Below are positions 21,803-33,491 of a DNA stretch of 64,000 nucleotides, one piece after another. The DNA lies in the NCBI GenBank assembly GCA_018873225.1, contig JAEILZ010000004.1:3162001-3226000 (forward strand), in the 5' to 3' direction. Both the position numbers and the translations under genes were made by a program. Every line of letters begins with the position of its first letter. Position 1 is the first letter of the stretch. A model generated the notes under the pieces. That model saw only the letters and a program-made list of their open reading frames with translations. It did not search any database and was not told the DNA's origin. The DNA is from [Phialemoniopsis] sp. UDSM-2020. Its lineage: Eukaryota > Ascomycota > Sordariomycetes > Thyridiales > Thyridiaceae.

Positions 21803-22835
21803 CGCCGGTGATAATATGTGATGAAGTCAGAAGCTGTCACGCAAAGAACGGCTTTTCACCAATTTCCGTCCAGTAACAGGCAGGTTATCTGATCATCTAG
21901 CATAGAGATATACCATGAACAGTCCCGAGAACCGGGAGTAAGACCTCACCGACATCTGCGAATTGTTGAAATGACGCGACAGAAACAATCTCGACATCTT
22001 AGAGAGACCCACGATGGATCGACAACGGCTCGACGCCCGCATATGCACCTTCATATAGCTGGTGGATACTATTGGTGGATGCACCTGCAGGATATGCGCT
22101 CAGAATTCTCTGTCGTGCCTGTCACTGTCACCCTGTTGAGCTTATTTGAGAACATTTTGACCATGTATTGCCGGCCGTTTTATTGTCTCTTTGCCGCAAT
22201 CATTATGCAATCCGGCGTAAGATGCAAATGGTGGAACGCTCTGTTGTGCCAAGCCCGACCATCGCCATAATCACCATAGAGATCAGCATGGACATCAGGG
22301 TCGCAGTATGTCCACCTCGGTGTGCCAAGACCCCTTTTAGGCGATTGAAGGATCGCGAGTGCACATCGCCGGCATCTGCGCTGAGAAGTGCCCAGCTTAT
22401 GCCTTCATAGTTTACGATAGCTTCGGCAGATCAGCAGTCTAGGCCCGGCTGTGATACTTGCGTGACATGTTGAGAGTGTGAGAATTCCGCCCCGATGATC
22501 GGTGTGATTCGTGGCAACGTCTCGTCGAAACATCCTCGAAGCGCTGCACAATGCAACATGACTATTGAACTGGAGACAAAGGTGGTCCGCTGGAATAGCA
22601 GCATCCAATATACAGGAAACTTCGAAGACCGAGCAGACTTACCCGGAACGTGGAGATGTAGCTCGGGTTGATCATATCTCCTTGTGCAATTTGAGAAACA
22701 TGCTCAGTTTATTACTACCCCAGCGGCATATCTCCCTCACACAGAGCATCTGATCAAGCTCCTGTCAAACGTTCTGCTTCCCACCAACACTGAACCAACA
22801 AGTCGATCAAGCCCGTCTTTATCTTACTTATTTCC
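21803..22835. other. Divergent promoter region
   Basis: This 1.0-kb gap lies between the start codons of the DHA2 transporter (-) and the cysteine-synthase-like gene (+). No gene or strong motif is recognised. Confidence 0.45.
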
Positions 22836-24825
22836 ATGGACAGTCCCATCAAAATGAAGGAGCGAAATCACCTCAATGTATATAGAGGTCCTGACTCGGT
22901 GAAGGATTACTTCAATCCCGATGTAGCACCGCCACTGCCCCTCGTGGAGCTGCCCGAGAGCCTCAACCCTTACCGGCGAGATGGCGTACGCATATATGCT
23001 AAGATGATGACTATGCATCCCGCAAATAACGTCAAAGCAATGCCAGGTAACAGTTTCGTACATCGTCGAGAGAGACCGCGCTACTAACTTGACCTTGAAT
23101 CAAAGCACTGAATCTTCTTGAACATGGCGTTGTTCCGGACAAGACGCAGACCATCGTGGAGTACAGCTCCGGATCCACCGTGATTTCGATGGCCATGGTA
23201 TCCCGCGTACTCTACGGTCTGAGTGACGTCCATGCTTTCTTGAGCAATAAGACGACCGCAGCGAAGTTGAGATTGATGCAATTCTTTGGTTTGAACATGT
23301 AAGTCGACCAATCTCTTCGACTTGCTTCTGTATGATGGTGCATCATTCTTGCTCACACTCTTCGTTTCACAGTGCTTTGTTCGGCGGGCCCTCCCAGCCC
23401 GAGCCCAATGATGAGCGGGGAGGTATCCGTGCTGCCTACCGCTGGGCACAGAAGTCCGAGTCCGTCGTCAATCCTGACCAGTACAATAATGATCTTGTGT
23501 GTCTAATATTCCTCAAAGGTCTCCCTGATCCTCACTTTACTGACCGGAAAGCAAAGAACTGGCAATCGCATATGCGGTGGACAGGTCCGCAGGTACTGGA
23601 GCAGTTGCCTGAGATCAATCTCATTTGTGCAGGGATGGGTACCTCGGGTACGTCTCACCCTATAAATATTTGGCAGGCGCATCTGCACCGTCACGGGACT
23701 GACACTACGGAACATTAGGCACAATGTCAGGACTAGGGACCTTCTTCAAGGAGCAGAAACCCTCAGTCTACCGCCTTGGGTATGATCCTTTACCTTAGGC
23801 TTTTGCTGCCATTCTAACATGAACCACAGCGTATGCACGGCGGCAGGCGATCGGGTTCCAGGCCCTCGATCCCTGGCTCTGCTAGCTCCCGTGACTTTCC
23901 CCTGGAGGTCCGCCGTCGACCATATCGAAGAGGTCGAGTCCCACCCTTCGTTCTCACTGTCCCTGAAGCTTTGCCGAAATGGCATAGTGAGCGGACCTTC
24001 GTCAGGCTTCAATCTCCAAGGATTGTTCCAGTTCATTGAGAAACGGAAGCAAGAAGGCATCCTGGCTGACCTTGCAGGGGAGGACGGCGAGATTCACTGC
24101 GTCACTCTGTGCTGCGATCTGCCCTATCAGTACATTGACGAGTACTTTGGCAAACTAGGTCCCGAGTCATTCCCCGCCATCAAGAATACAGTGAGCAACC
24201 ATCCACTATCTCTTTCGTTATTTGCAAGTGCTAGGCTCACACACAGCCATAGGAACTGACGGACGTTGACTTGTACCGATACGACTCGTCCTGGGAGAAG
24301 GAGCCGCTGGCAGCGCTAGCCGACTTCTATCACCTCGACAAGGTCCTCGCAAGAGACATCTTGTTCTTCCTGTCCAAGAGGCGCTCTGACGAACGCCAAG
24401 GCTGGGACAAAATTGTAACCCCGGTGCCAGACACAGTCGTTGTTGATCTACGACAGCCCGAGGACTATGACCAATTCAGCCTACCTGGCTCCGTCAACTT
24501 CCCGCTTGTTCAGGCAGGCACAACAAGTCCGTTCTCGGACCCAAAAGTGCTGGCCTCGCTCTGGCGGGAACTCGGCTCCACCCTCGGGTCTGAAAACGAG
24601 GAGATCTGCTCTCAGATCCGCGACAAGCGCTCGCTCATCATTTGCTACGATGGGGACTCTGCTCGCGTAGCTACAAGTGTTTTACGGGCAAAGGGCTACG
24701 CCGCAGACAGCATGGCGGGTGGCATCGAGGCCATGCACCGTCTCGACTCGCAGCTGAAGGCATGTGTCCGCCAGCCGCGTCCCGAGAGCCTCTCTGGGCA
24801 GCTGCTGAGTTCCGTTGGTCAATGA
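22836..24825 (+). CDS. Cysteine synthase-like PLP enzyme fused to rhodanese domain, 537 aa
   Basis: The first 340 residues are a fold-type II PLP enzyme like O-acetylserine sulfhydrylase; the C-terminal 140 are a rhodanese domain. Exons: 22836-23046, 23106-23298, 23373-23496, 23557-23647, 23719-23779, 23830-24190, 24253-24825, all phases closing. The PLP Lys is in HPANNVKAMPA (K67), the substrate loop is YSSGSTVIS, and the phosphate loop is GMGTSGTMSG. In the rhodanese part, VVVDLRQPEDYDQFSLPGS is the usual first signature, and the active-site loop begins at C478 (CYDGDSAR), one residue longer than the classical six-residue loop. It may make or pass on sulfane sulfur from cysteine metabolism, but the reaction is not shown. 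Intron 3 (60 nt, no stop) could be retained, adding 20 residues. Confidence 0.88.
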
Positions 24826-26049
24826 TAGCGGTCAGGGTGGCTGGATGGGTCAAGGAAAATATCGTATATGCAGTATGCTAGTAAACAAGGCACAGAGCGA
24901 GGGGGTTGACGGTGACTTGTTGGTGCTACCGAGCAAAGTTGCATTCGCTAGAAGCACAGTCTCGTGTCGTGGGCTGCAGTTCAATAGCTCGGACAAAACC
25001 AAAGAAACTGGAAAATGACAAGTAACAATACACCATTGACCAGTGACCAGTGACCAGTGACTTGACCTCACGGCGGAGACGCGGGGAAAGAGTTTGGCCG
25101 TCGCTCAGGGGTACATCATTGAAGTCTTGCAGGGTCTCATCAACACATCCCAAACAAGCATGCCGAGCACGGCCGGGCTGCATGGCTGATCCAACAAATT
25201 ATTAGTGTTTCTACACAGTGAGAAAATCGTTCGAAAGTATTTTCAATACGTAACTAAGCATCACCTTAATGTGATGGCGCGTGCCGTAGGCTATGACGGA
25301 CTACCCCCACGTTGGACCCTAAGTAGCTGGTACATAATCTAATCAATCATGGATCTGATTAGCAAGGATCTGATTAGATGCTGCACAAGCGGCGGCACAT
25401 CCTGGTCGGGATCACCACCACGACGGCCCACCCTCTGACATCGACATCTGCAGGGACATGACAACAGCTTTGGACGGTACACTTCGGGTATCCGAGCCTT
25501 GCCAACAGACGCACTTGCATATCCTCTTGCATTGCCCTTCCCGCGAACGACCTGCCCATCCCGGCAAAATCTCCGAGCCGCGGCTTGCTCAACAAGCATC
25601 AGGCTCATCATGTCATCGCTGCGACCCTGCCTTTGCCGTGGCTTACTTTGATGGTCCCGAATGACAGACTCTTCTCCGGGATCGGCTACCCTATCCATGG
25701 GCTGAGGAATAGGGTCAGACATTCTGACGGTTTCCTTCGCAGGTTTTACACGGCCAGAGCCTGTCAACTCGATTTTTGGAGCAATTGCGCAACCCTCTCA
25801 AGACATTTTGGGTTTCTGGCACGCACGCTACAGGTAGTCCCTCATCTCGGGCATGAGGAGGTAACAAATTCGAGCGTCGGAATTTTCGCAAAAGAATCTA
25901 TTTCTTCCGAGTCGCGGTAGCGGCATTGATCTCTGACGGAATTTTTTCTCCTTCTCCTAATTGAGCAACAAAATTTTGTGGTCGAATTGAACACTCACTG
26001 TCGTTTCCTCTGCGAGTGCTTGCATTACCCTGGAGTTTTACATTTCACC
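24826..26049. other. Intergenic
   Basis: This 1.2-kb gap holds a 7-bp tandem repeat (TGACCAG, three copies, around 25037-25061) and two copies of GGATCTGATTAG near 25350-25378. No convincing gene was found; a 142-codon minus-strand frame at 25339-25767 has low-complexity Arg/Gln-rich content and no family match. Confidence 0.45.
25037..25061. repeat. 7-bp short tandem repeat
   Basis: TGACCAG is repeated three times followed by TGAC, in a non-coding stretch 3' of the cysteine synthase-rhodanese gene. Confidence 0.8.
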
Positions 26050-26960
26050 ATGGTGTCCAAGACTGACGAGGTCACCACCCTGCCGGCGCAGGAGCTTCGC
26101 ATAGAGGATGAGTTGCATATTCAGTGCCATCCTCCAGGCTCGACGTCCTGCGAACTCGCCTCGATCGAGGGAAGCCCACTTCGACATCCGTGAAATCCTG
26201 GAAACTCTCAAGGACCAGCGCCTCTGGTGGTTCACACTGATCTGGGCGGCCAAGACTGTCGGAGGCTCGGGTCTGTCGTTCTACCTACCAACAATCGTAG
26301 CTGATCTGGAACTCGCGTAAGTTGGTCGTCTTCTAATGCTCTGCGTAACTTGGGATTGACATCGTACTTTGCAGCTCCATCGCCGAAAGCCAGCTCCTCA
26401 CCATTCTCTCCGCGGTGCTGCCCATGATTTTGATTTTCGTCAGCACCTACCTGATTGACAGGAAGGGGGTGCCATATCCTCTTGAAGCTCTCGAGTATCC
26501 CACAGCCACACTCGCCTGCTACGCTGTGCTCTACGCGTACCCCAACCTCGGAGGCGTGTACGCCGCCACCATCATCGCCGGATCTGCGTCAAACGCCCGA
26601 TTCTCGACCATGTGGCGTCTGCAGACCACCTCCAGGGCCACGGGCTCAGCATTCGCCATCCCCTTTGTCAATTCGCTCGGTCAGATCGGTACCGTAATTG
26701 GGCCGCAGATCTTCCGGTCTACCTACGCGCCCAAGTACACAACGTCATTCGCCGTGGCGATGGGGGTAACTGGGCTCTGCATCGTGTCTACTGCCTGGAC
26801 CTGGTGAGTCACGAGAGTGACGGAGCGGCAGACGTGGCACATGAGAAAGGCACGGATCGCTGCGGCTAAGAGAGGCGAGATGGTCCTCGACGACGTTGAT
26901 ATCGACGCTGACTTTGAGAAGTCGGCCGCGTACACAGAGGCCAAGTCGGTGTCGAAATAA
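26050..26960 (+). pseudogene. Truncated, broken MFS transporter (allantoate/ACS type)
   Basis: Only the C-terminal six-helix half of an MFS transporter of the anion:cation symporter type is present. Recognisable pieces are WWFTLIWAAKTVGGSGLSFY, NARFSTMWRLQTTSRATGSA and IGPQIFRSTYAPKY. Intron 26317-26374 is intact. The preceding N-terminal-like peptide from the ATG at 26050 is in another frame and there is no room for TM1-6. At 26805-26807 a TGA interrupts a frame that carries on sensibly (VTRVTERQTWHMRKARIAAA...) to a TAA at 26958-26960; relatives have Trp-Trp there, so one TGG has likely become TGA. A few residues also seem missing in the MWRLQ segment. I read this as a decayed gene. Confidence 0.8.
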
Positions 26961-27266
26961 TGAAGACAAACAAGCAAGTTCGGAGAATGACTGTGCATTT
27001 TGGGATGAAGATCCGAGCTCAGATTAGATCCCGCGCAGCAGATGAATTAATTGGTTCACGTGGGGAATGCCCCGCTGAATACTCAGGCTAGCATTGAACG
27101 TCATCTGTCATCAGTCAGGGGTCGAGACGGATATTTTTCAATCTCATCCCAGCTGATGTCAGCTTCACTCTTCAAATTACAACTTCGATGAGCCATGATC
27201 TTGCATTGTTTGATCGTTCTCTCATCATATGCTTCAATGTTTGTTTGAATTGACGCGTGCGAATGA
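26961..27266. other. Intergenic, GH63 promoter
   Basis: This 300-bp gap between the MFS relic and the glucosidase gene has no recognised feature. Confidence 0.4.
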
Positions 27267-30040
27267 ATGATGCAGCGCTCTTTGCTGGCCTTTGAGCCTC
27301 TCTTTGTTGTTCTTTGCTGGCTGCTTAGGCTGCAGCCCGTCGCGTGCTTGAGCCAGCCTCCTACGCCACGCGACCAGGGTAAAGCGCAGGACGTCATACT
27401 ACCATGGCAGCTATGGGGCCCCTACCGGCCGAACCTCTACTTTGGCGTCCGTCCACAGGTGCCCGACACCATCTCAACGGGCTTGATGTGGGCCAGTGGC
27501 CAGGATCGCGAGCGTATGATGAAGAGTAGGTATTTCTATGGCTCCTTATGACTGATTTATGTATTGACACCCAATAACGTAGCTATTCGGTATACATGCG
27601 AGCAGGATGATAGCGTAGAGGGCTTCAGCTGGAACACCTACGACCCACGTGTCGGCGGCTCGCAGGTCATCCACGACGAAGAGCTGCAGATTGATTTGAC
27701 GACTGATTTCATCAAGTCTGAGGGCGGCGAATGGGTAGCTCGCGTATCCGGCACGCCTCGACCAGGCGCGCCGGCTGATGTTCGAACGACTGTAATCTTC
27801 AACCTGGCTGCCGAGAACGGCAACAAGGCGAAAGGGGCTAACAAGATCAACTGCGAGACTGCTCCTGCCAAAGGGAAAGATCAGGGTATCGAGAGCATAT
27901 GCTACGGTCTTTCCTGGCCTCTTGGCGGAGAGTACTTTGTGAAACTGAAGAATGTCGAGGGCAACAAAGTGCTTCATGATGCTGCCATTGTGAGCTTGCA
28001 GGTAGAAGAGGAGAAGATCTGGCAGGCAAAGGGTCAGTGTTATGCCTATGACCAAGTCCGCTCTGGCGAGTCGCTAACCTTCCACATGGTAGACATTCTA
28101 GTCGACGAAGTCAAGAACGCCCAAGGGGAGGGCGTAATGCTCAATCACTCCCCAGGAACTGGCAACATGCACTTCTTCCAGATGACCTTTGAGGGAGCAT
28201 TTGAAGCGGGGCTCATATTTCAGTTACGCGTAAACGATCACAAGTGTACGTCCCTTCCATGCCTTTCGCGCGATAGGCGTCCTATGCTAAACGAGGGTTC
28301 TCTTATGCAGGGAACTTCACCACGGATTTGGCAAAGCATCAAGCAGAATTCCCAGGTAAGGTTGACAAGATCTTCCCACGGAACGCATCATACGGCGATG
28401 CCAAATACGCCGCGTTCTCCCAAAGTGTCTTGTCGAATCTGCTTGGCGGCCTGGGCTTCTTCCACGGCGACACCAAGGTCGATCTTTCCCATGCGCCCGA
28501 GTACGACGAGCAAGACCTCGAATTCTGGAAGACCGCTGGGAAAGCCAGGGACAGGGCAGAGATCACTACCACGGAGCCGAAGTCACTCCTCTCTTTTGTG
28601 CCCTCGCGGCCCGTATTTCCACGCGGGTTTCTCTGGGACGAAGGCTTCCACCTCCTCCCCGTCGTCGAATGGGATATAGATCTCGCCATCACTGTCCTCA
28701 GGAGCTGGCTTCATTCCATGGACGACGACGGCTGGATCCCCCGCGAGCAGATCCTCGGCCCCGAGGCCCGCAGCAAGGTCCCCAAGCCGTTCCAAGTGCA
28801 GTACCCGCACTACGCCAACCCTCCCACCCTGCTATCTCTCGTCGTCCCCGCCATCCTCTCCAAATTCATGGAGCGCTCGGCGTACCTCGGCGACTCGTCG
28901 GCGTGGATGTACAGCGAGGACACCAAGATGAAGCTGATGAAGGAGATCTACCCGTTGTTGGCGCGGCACTACCAGTGGTTCCGCCGCACGCAGGCAGGCA
29001 ACTTTAGCGAGGGGGTCTATCCGCGGCCCGAGGGCGCTGTCGCGGGCGAGGGGTATCGCTGGCGCGGGAGGACGCCGCAGCACACGCTGACAAGCGGGCT
29101 CGACGACTACCCGCGCGCCGACCCGCCGCACCCGGGGGAGCTGCACCTCGACGCCCTGGCGTGGGTGGGCGCCTCGGCGCGCGCGCTGGAGGAGGCGGCC
29201 GTGTTCGTGGGTGAGGCGGCGGATGCCGAAATGTACACCAGGCACCTGGCCGATGTCAAGAAGAACATCGATGTCCTGCATTGGAGCACCGAGAAGAAGA
29301 TGTACTGCGATGCGACGGTGGTTGAAAGCCGGTACGAGCACGTGTGCTACAAGGGATATGTCTCGCTGTTTCCGCTGCTTGTCGGGCTCATGGACGCCGA
29401 AAGCGATAAGTTGTCTTCCGTGCTGAACCTCATGGAGGACCCGGCTGAGCTGTGGTCACCCCATGGTCTGCGGAGTCTGAGTATCTCGGATCCGGGGTAC
29501 GGCAAGGGCGACGACTATTGGCGCGGAGCCGTTTGGATGAATTTGAATGTGCTGGCCGTTTTGCGCCTACGCGATGTCGGTATGGGCTCTGGTAATGATA
29601 CCGTCGAAGAGCGAACACCTTTACAGACCAGGGCGCTGAGGGCCGCGGCGCGTCTAAGGAATAACATCGTTAGCACCGTGTACAATAGCTGGGAGGAGAC
29701 TGGATTCCTGTGGGAACAGTACAATGACGACACTGGCAAAGGCCAGAGGAGCAGGGCGTTCACTGGCTGGACAGCCACAGTCATCCTCCTAATGGGACTG
29801 GAGTTTGGAGGTGTAAGTCTCCACGACGACACGGTAACAAGCCACAGAACATCATGGACGACGGCTGGAGCTGCTGGTGCATTTGGTGTGTTAGTGGTAC
29901 TAGCAAGCGTTGTCTTCAGGCGGAGGCTTGTAGCCTGGGCAGAGCTGCTCAGGGACCGCTATCAGGGGTGGCTGTCGAAGCGCCAAGGGGGTCTTGAGTA
30001 TGAGCAGGTCGTTGATCTTGACGAGCAGGGAATTCGATAG
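27267..30040 (+). CDS. GH63 mannosyl-oligosaccharide glucosidase (glucosidase I), 883 aa
   Basis: This is processing alpha-glucosidase I, which removes the outermost alpha-1,2-glucose from N-glycans in the ER lumen. Exons are 27267-27525, 27583-28245 and 28311-30040 (in phase). The N-terminus has a hydrophobic stretch (LFVVLCWLLRLQPVACL) acting as signal or anchor. LPWQLWGPYRPNLYFGVRP opens the N-terminal GH63 domain, and FPRGFLWDEGFHLLPV and GDDYWRGAVWMNLN mark the (alpha/alpha)6 catalytic domain. After the usual family end it continues for about 70 residues with a second hydrophobic helix (AAGAFGVLVVLASVVF) and a charged tail, which is unusual. Identity is firm; the extra tail may mark a paralogue rather than the housekeeping copy. 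Confidence 0.9.
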
Positions 30041-31735
30041 GGGCTTGTCCATCGACGTACTTCCTAGTTCTGTCATAACTGAGTAAGAGCGCAAGATAAT
30101 TAGGAGGCTTTGCCCCAATGAAAGCTGGTCTTGTCCTAAGCCAAACATGCCACCCACTTGAGAATGCAATGAAACAACGAGGCTGTAGTCCGGCGCTTCT
30201 TTCGGGTCGCTAAGCTCAATCTGGTCCAGGTGCACGTGCCCTCTTGTCAATATCGGACTTTTTCTCACATGTGAGAAAAACGAAGTGGAGCAGGAAGATC
30301 TTGACACATCCCAGACAATCAAGCCATGCAGATACATCGAACCAACGATATCGGCTTTCTAAAGCACGTGGGCTTGCTGTTGGGTCTAGATGTGTCTGGA
30401 AACTCTCCCGGAAGCAACCGAATCCTGGGTTTTCTGGGGCATGCGGGCACTAGCCTTTCACCGGTTGTGGAGATGAAGCTTGACCGCAACCGTCGACCCG
30501 GTGTACCTTTGACTTCGGTCACTCTTTTACCTGCAAGATCTTCACAATGAAGGCAAGCTAGAAAGGAAAGGCAGCCCGGAATGAAGCTGCACATGCGAGG
30601 TGAGAAGCGGTGATTCGTCGTTGGAATGACCATTCTGTGACGTAAAGCGTGTTTGCAGTTTCACCTTGGCGTGGGCTTGGTGGCTGGCTGGCTGGCGCGT
30701 GGCGGCTTGATAGCAAGTGCATAGTCTAAAGCACCTCGGAGCTCCGAGACGCAGAACCCGAAGTTAGGCAGCAGGATCGGCAGGGGAGAAGACGATGGGG
30801 TTCAATAATCATGCAGGTTGGTACTCAAACAGAAGCGGTGGCACGGCTGGGCATTCCGCAAACCATGCCTACCACCCAAGCCTTAGTGGCAACTTCATGA
30901 CATGTCATTACTACACAGTAGAACAGAGGTTGCATGATGTCGAGTTGCGATCAATTTCTGTTGTACGACAGGCAGACCGAAACTGCAGAGGCCTCATATC
31001 TCATCTTAGGTCTCTTCTTCTCCAATCAGTGCCTGAGATAAGCAAGGTTAAAATCCCAGTGAATTCCTGCCCAGGTTCTTAGAAGGGTTAAAGCATCATT
31101 GAAGTTTTAGCAGTCCCCCTGAAGCCCCTGGAAAACGCCGCTGAGACCTCAGAAGCCACCGCCCTTTTCAGCACACATAGGTCTTTACCGAGTGCTATTA
31201 GAAGACGGTAAATACAACCAGGCAAGGCCCTGTATAAGCCAAATTACTTTTTCCGGGCTTGTTGTCAGTGCAAGGTTCACTTGACAGATATCGTGCATCA
31301 TCACAAGCCCAAATACGACTTTTGAGCTCGTCCCCTCGATTTATCGAATTAGTATTCGAGGAGCTCTATTGTAAATGGGTGTCAATGTGGCTTCGCTAGC
31401 TTGAGCACCAATATTTTGTCCGTCTCGTGTGTGAGAAAACGTGGGATACCAGCTGATGAATGAGCTGATCCCCATGGCAGATCCAAACGTCCGGCCGGAG
31501 ACCGAGATAGTGGGAAGTGCCGAAAACCTAGACAGAAGCCATTGGCACATCAGTGCCACCACACTGACCTTCGTGAGACTCGCACAGATCTGATAAGATT
31601 ATCTCATGATGGTACATATATTAGCATCGTGTCCACTTGCTTGGCATCCTCTCCATTCTGAGTTTCTGATATTCAATCTGCTGCAAGAAACCATCACATT
31701 CTATCATAGCCTGGCCTGCGAGAAGCAAACCCATC
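30041..31735. other. Intergenic, FTR1 promoter
   Basis: This 1.7-kb stretch contains no convincing gene; several 70-145 codon frames exist but none resembles a known protein. Its end is the FTR1 promoter with an iron-responsive-type GATA site at 31588-31596 and TATATTAG near 31616. Confidence 0.45.
31588..31596 (+). promoter_or_regulatory. SreA/SRE-type GATA site (ATCTGATAA)
   Basis: ATCTGATAA matches exactly the ATCWGATAA consensus bound by the fungal iron-dependent GATA repressors (SreA, SRE, Urbs1). It is about 140 bp upstream of the FTR1 start codon and is followed by an inverted TTATC core at about 31600-31604. This fits repression of the iron permease when iron is plentiful. Confidence 0.75.
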
Positions 31736-32994
31736 ATGGCTCCCAACGTTTTCTCTGTACCGGTGTTCTTCATCGTTCTTCGTGAGACAATCGAGGCGGC
31801 TGTAGTCGTGTCGGTTTTGCTCGCTTTCATCAAGAAGACTCTAGATGGGCCACAGGGTGACAAGGCTCTGTACAAGTCACTCAACAGACAGGTAAGCCTT
31901 GACTCTTTTCTACGCAATTCTCATCTCGACTAAGAAAGCTCAACATTAGGTCTGGATTGGTAGTCTTCTTGGTTTCATCACCTGCCTCGCCATCGGTGGC
32001 GCCATGATCGGGACGTTTTACCGGGCGCAACGTCTGGGACTCTGCCGAGTATTACTACGAAGGCGTCTTCTATCTTCTCGCCTGCATAATCATTACCTTT
32101 GTCAGTGGTGCCCTCCTCCGCATCGGCAGAATGCAGGAGAAGTGGCGACTCAAGCTGGCTAAGAACCTCAACTCCTCGCTGCGGACGGAGAATGCCCAAG
32201 GACGCTTCAAGCGCTGCGCGACCAAGTACGCTTTGTTCATCGTGGCATTCCTGACAGTCAGCCGAGAGGGTATTGAAGGTGTAGTCTTCATTTCCGGCGT
32301 GTCATTCTCTGCTCCCGCCACGTCTATTCCTCTACCCGTCGTGGTTGGGATAGCAGCTGGCTCTGTCATCGGGTGGATTTTGTACAAGTAGGAGCTCTTG
32401 TCCTCCCATACTGTTTCCGTGCTCGCACTAACATATATCTAAAGAGGAGGCTCGTTGGCTAAGCTGCAATGGTTTCTGGTCGGCTCAACCTGCTTGTTGT
32501 ATCTGGTCGCAGCCGGTCTAATCACACGCGCGGTTTGGTATTTCGAAGCACAGCACTGGAAGGGGATCGCAGGCGAAGGATCGACCGAGTCTGGAAGCGG
32601 ACCGGGCTCATATGATATCGACCGAAGTGTTTGGCATGTGAATGTAAGCAAACGCCCCTTGACCTCCTAAACCTCCAACTCCAGCTGTCATCAGTGCCGA
32701 AGATCTAACGCGAGCTAGTGCTGTAACCCGGAGCTTAATGGCGGCGGTGGATGGGGAATCTTCAACGGCGTGCTTGGCTGGACCAACTCGGCGACCTACA
32801 GCACTGTAATCGTCTACAACGTGTACTGGCTGTTGATCATTGTCAGCTTCATATCGCTGAGGTATCGCGAGGTTCACGGGCAATGGCCTTTGCTCAAGCG
32901 CAAAGTCTCGCCAGATTCAAGCCTTGAAAAGTCTTCTGGATCAGACATTCCCAACGAACGGGCTATCCCTGTGGAAAACGTCACTTCCACGTAA
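31736..32994 (+). pseudogene. ftrA: FTR1 high-affinity iron permease, apparent +1 frameshift
   Basis: This is a plasma-membrane permease that normally works with a Fet3-type ferroxidase in reductive iron uptake. Exons are 31736-31891, 31950-32387, 32445-32643 and 32719-32994. Both iron-binding motifs are visible: RETIE (residues 16-20) and REGIE in VSREGIEGVVF, followed by HVNCCNPELNGGGGWGIF. Within exon 2, between MIGTFYRA and NVWDSAEYYYEG (about 32018-32030), the frame shifts by one base; exon 2 is 438 nt where 437 would keep phase. No intron explains it. Otherwise the protein would be about 355 aa. It could be a true null allele or a sequencing error; the intact promoter site and clean remainder favour error or recent loss. 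No ferroxidase gene is adjacent. Confidence 0.8.
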
Positions 32995-33491
32995 GACAGG
33001 AGGCGCAGACAGAAGTGGCGAGAGATACACGACTGTAGGGAGTTTGGCACTGGGGTTCCAATTGGGGTCAGTGAAGGAGACAGCCTGATGTGACGAAAGG
33101 ATTGGCCTCATTCTAGGGGTTTCACTGCACCGATATGTTGATGTCTGCATACTGTACGACTTGATTTGGGGTCAGAGTAGGCGGTACATCCATCAAGGGG
33201 GCGCAGTTCGGAGATTGGTGCACTTAGCTGGCTCGGAGTTCCGACTAATAAGTCTTGACTACCTGCTACGAGCTCTCCACCTTCGTGTCACATAGTGGCA
33301 GGGCAAGCAAGGGGCCACTAAGAGACCTTTGATTACCACACTAATCTACTAACCACAGCTCGCTCGTATGTGTAAATGGCATCTTGTGTTTGTCTTTGTT
33401 CTATGTTTTGTTCAAATTTGGATTTCTAGATAAATTCATTGAACCAGCGATACAGCTTTTTCCAAGCAACGCATCGATCGTGCAACTCACA
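32995..33491. other. Intergenic, PAP2 phosphatase promoter
   Basis: This 500-bp gap separates the FTR1-like and PAP2 genes. No feature beyond presumptive UTRs and promoter is seen. Confidence 0.4.

Noticed and set aside
25339..25767. Minus-strand frame of 142 codons
   Set aside because: It has low-complexity Arg/Gln content, no domain and no plausible introns.
30720..30800. Possible small RNA gene (stem-like CTCGGAGCTCCGAG)
   Set aside because: The short palindrome does not extend into a tRNA, 5S rRNA or snRNA structure that I can recognise.
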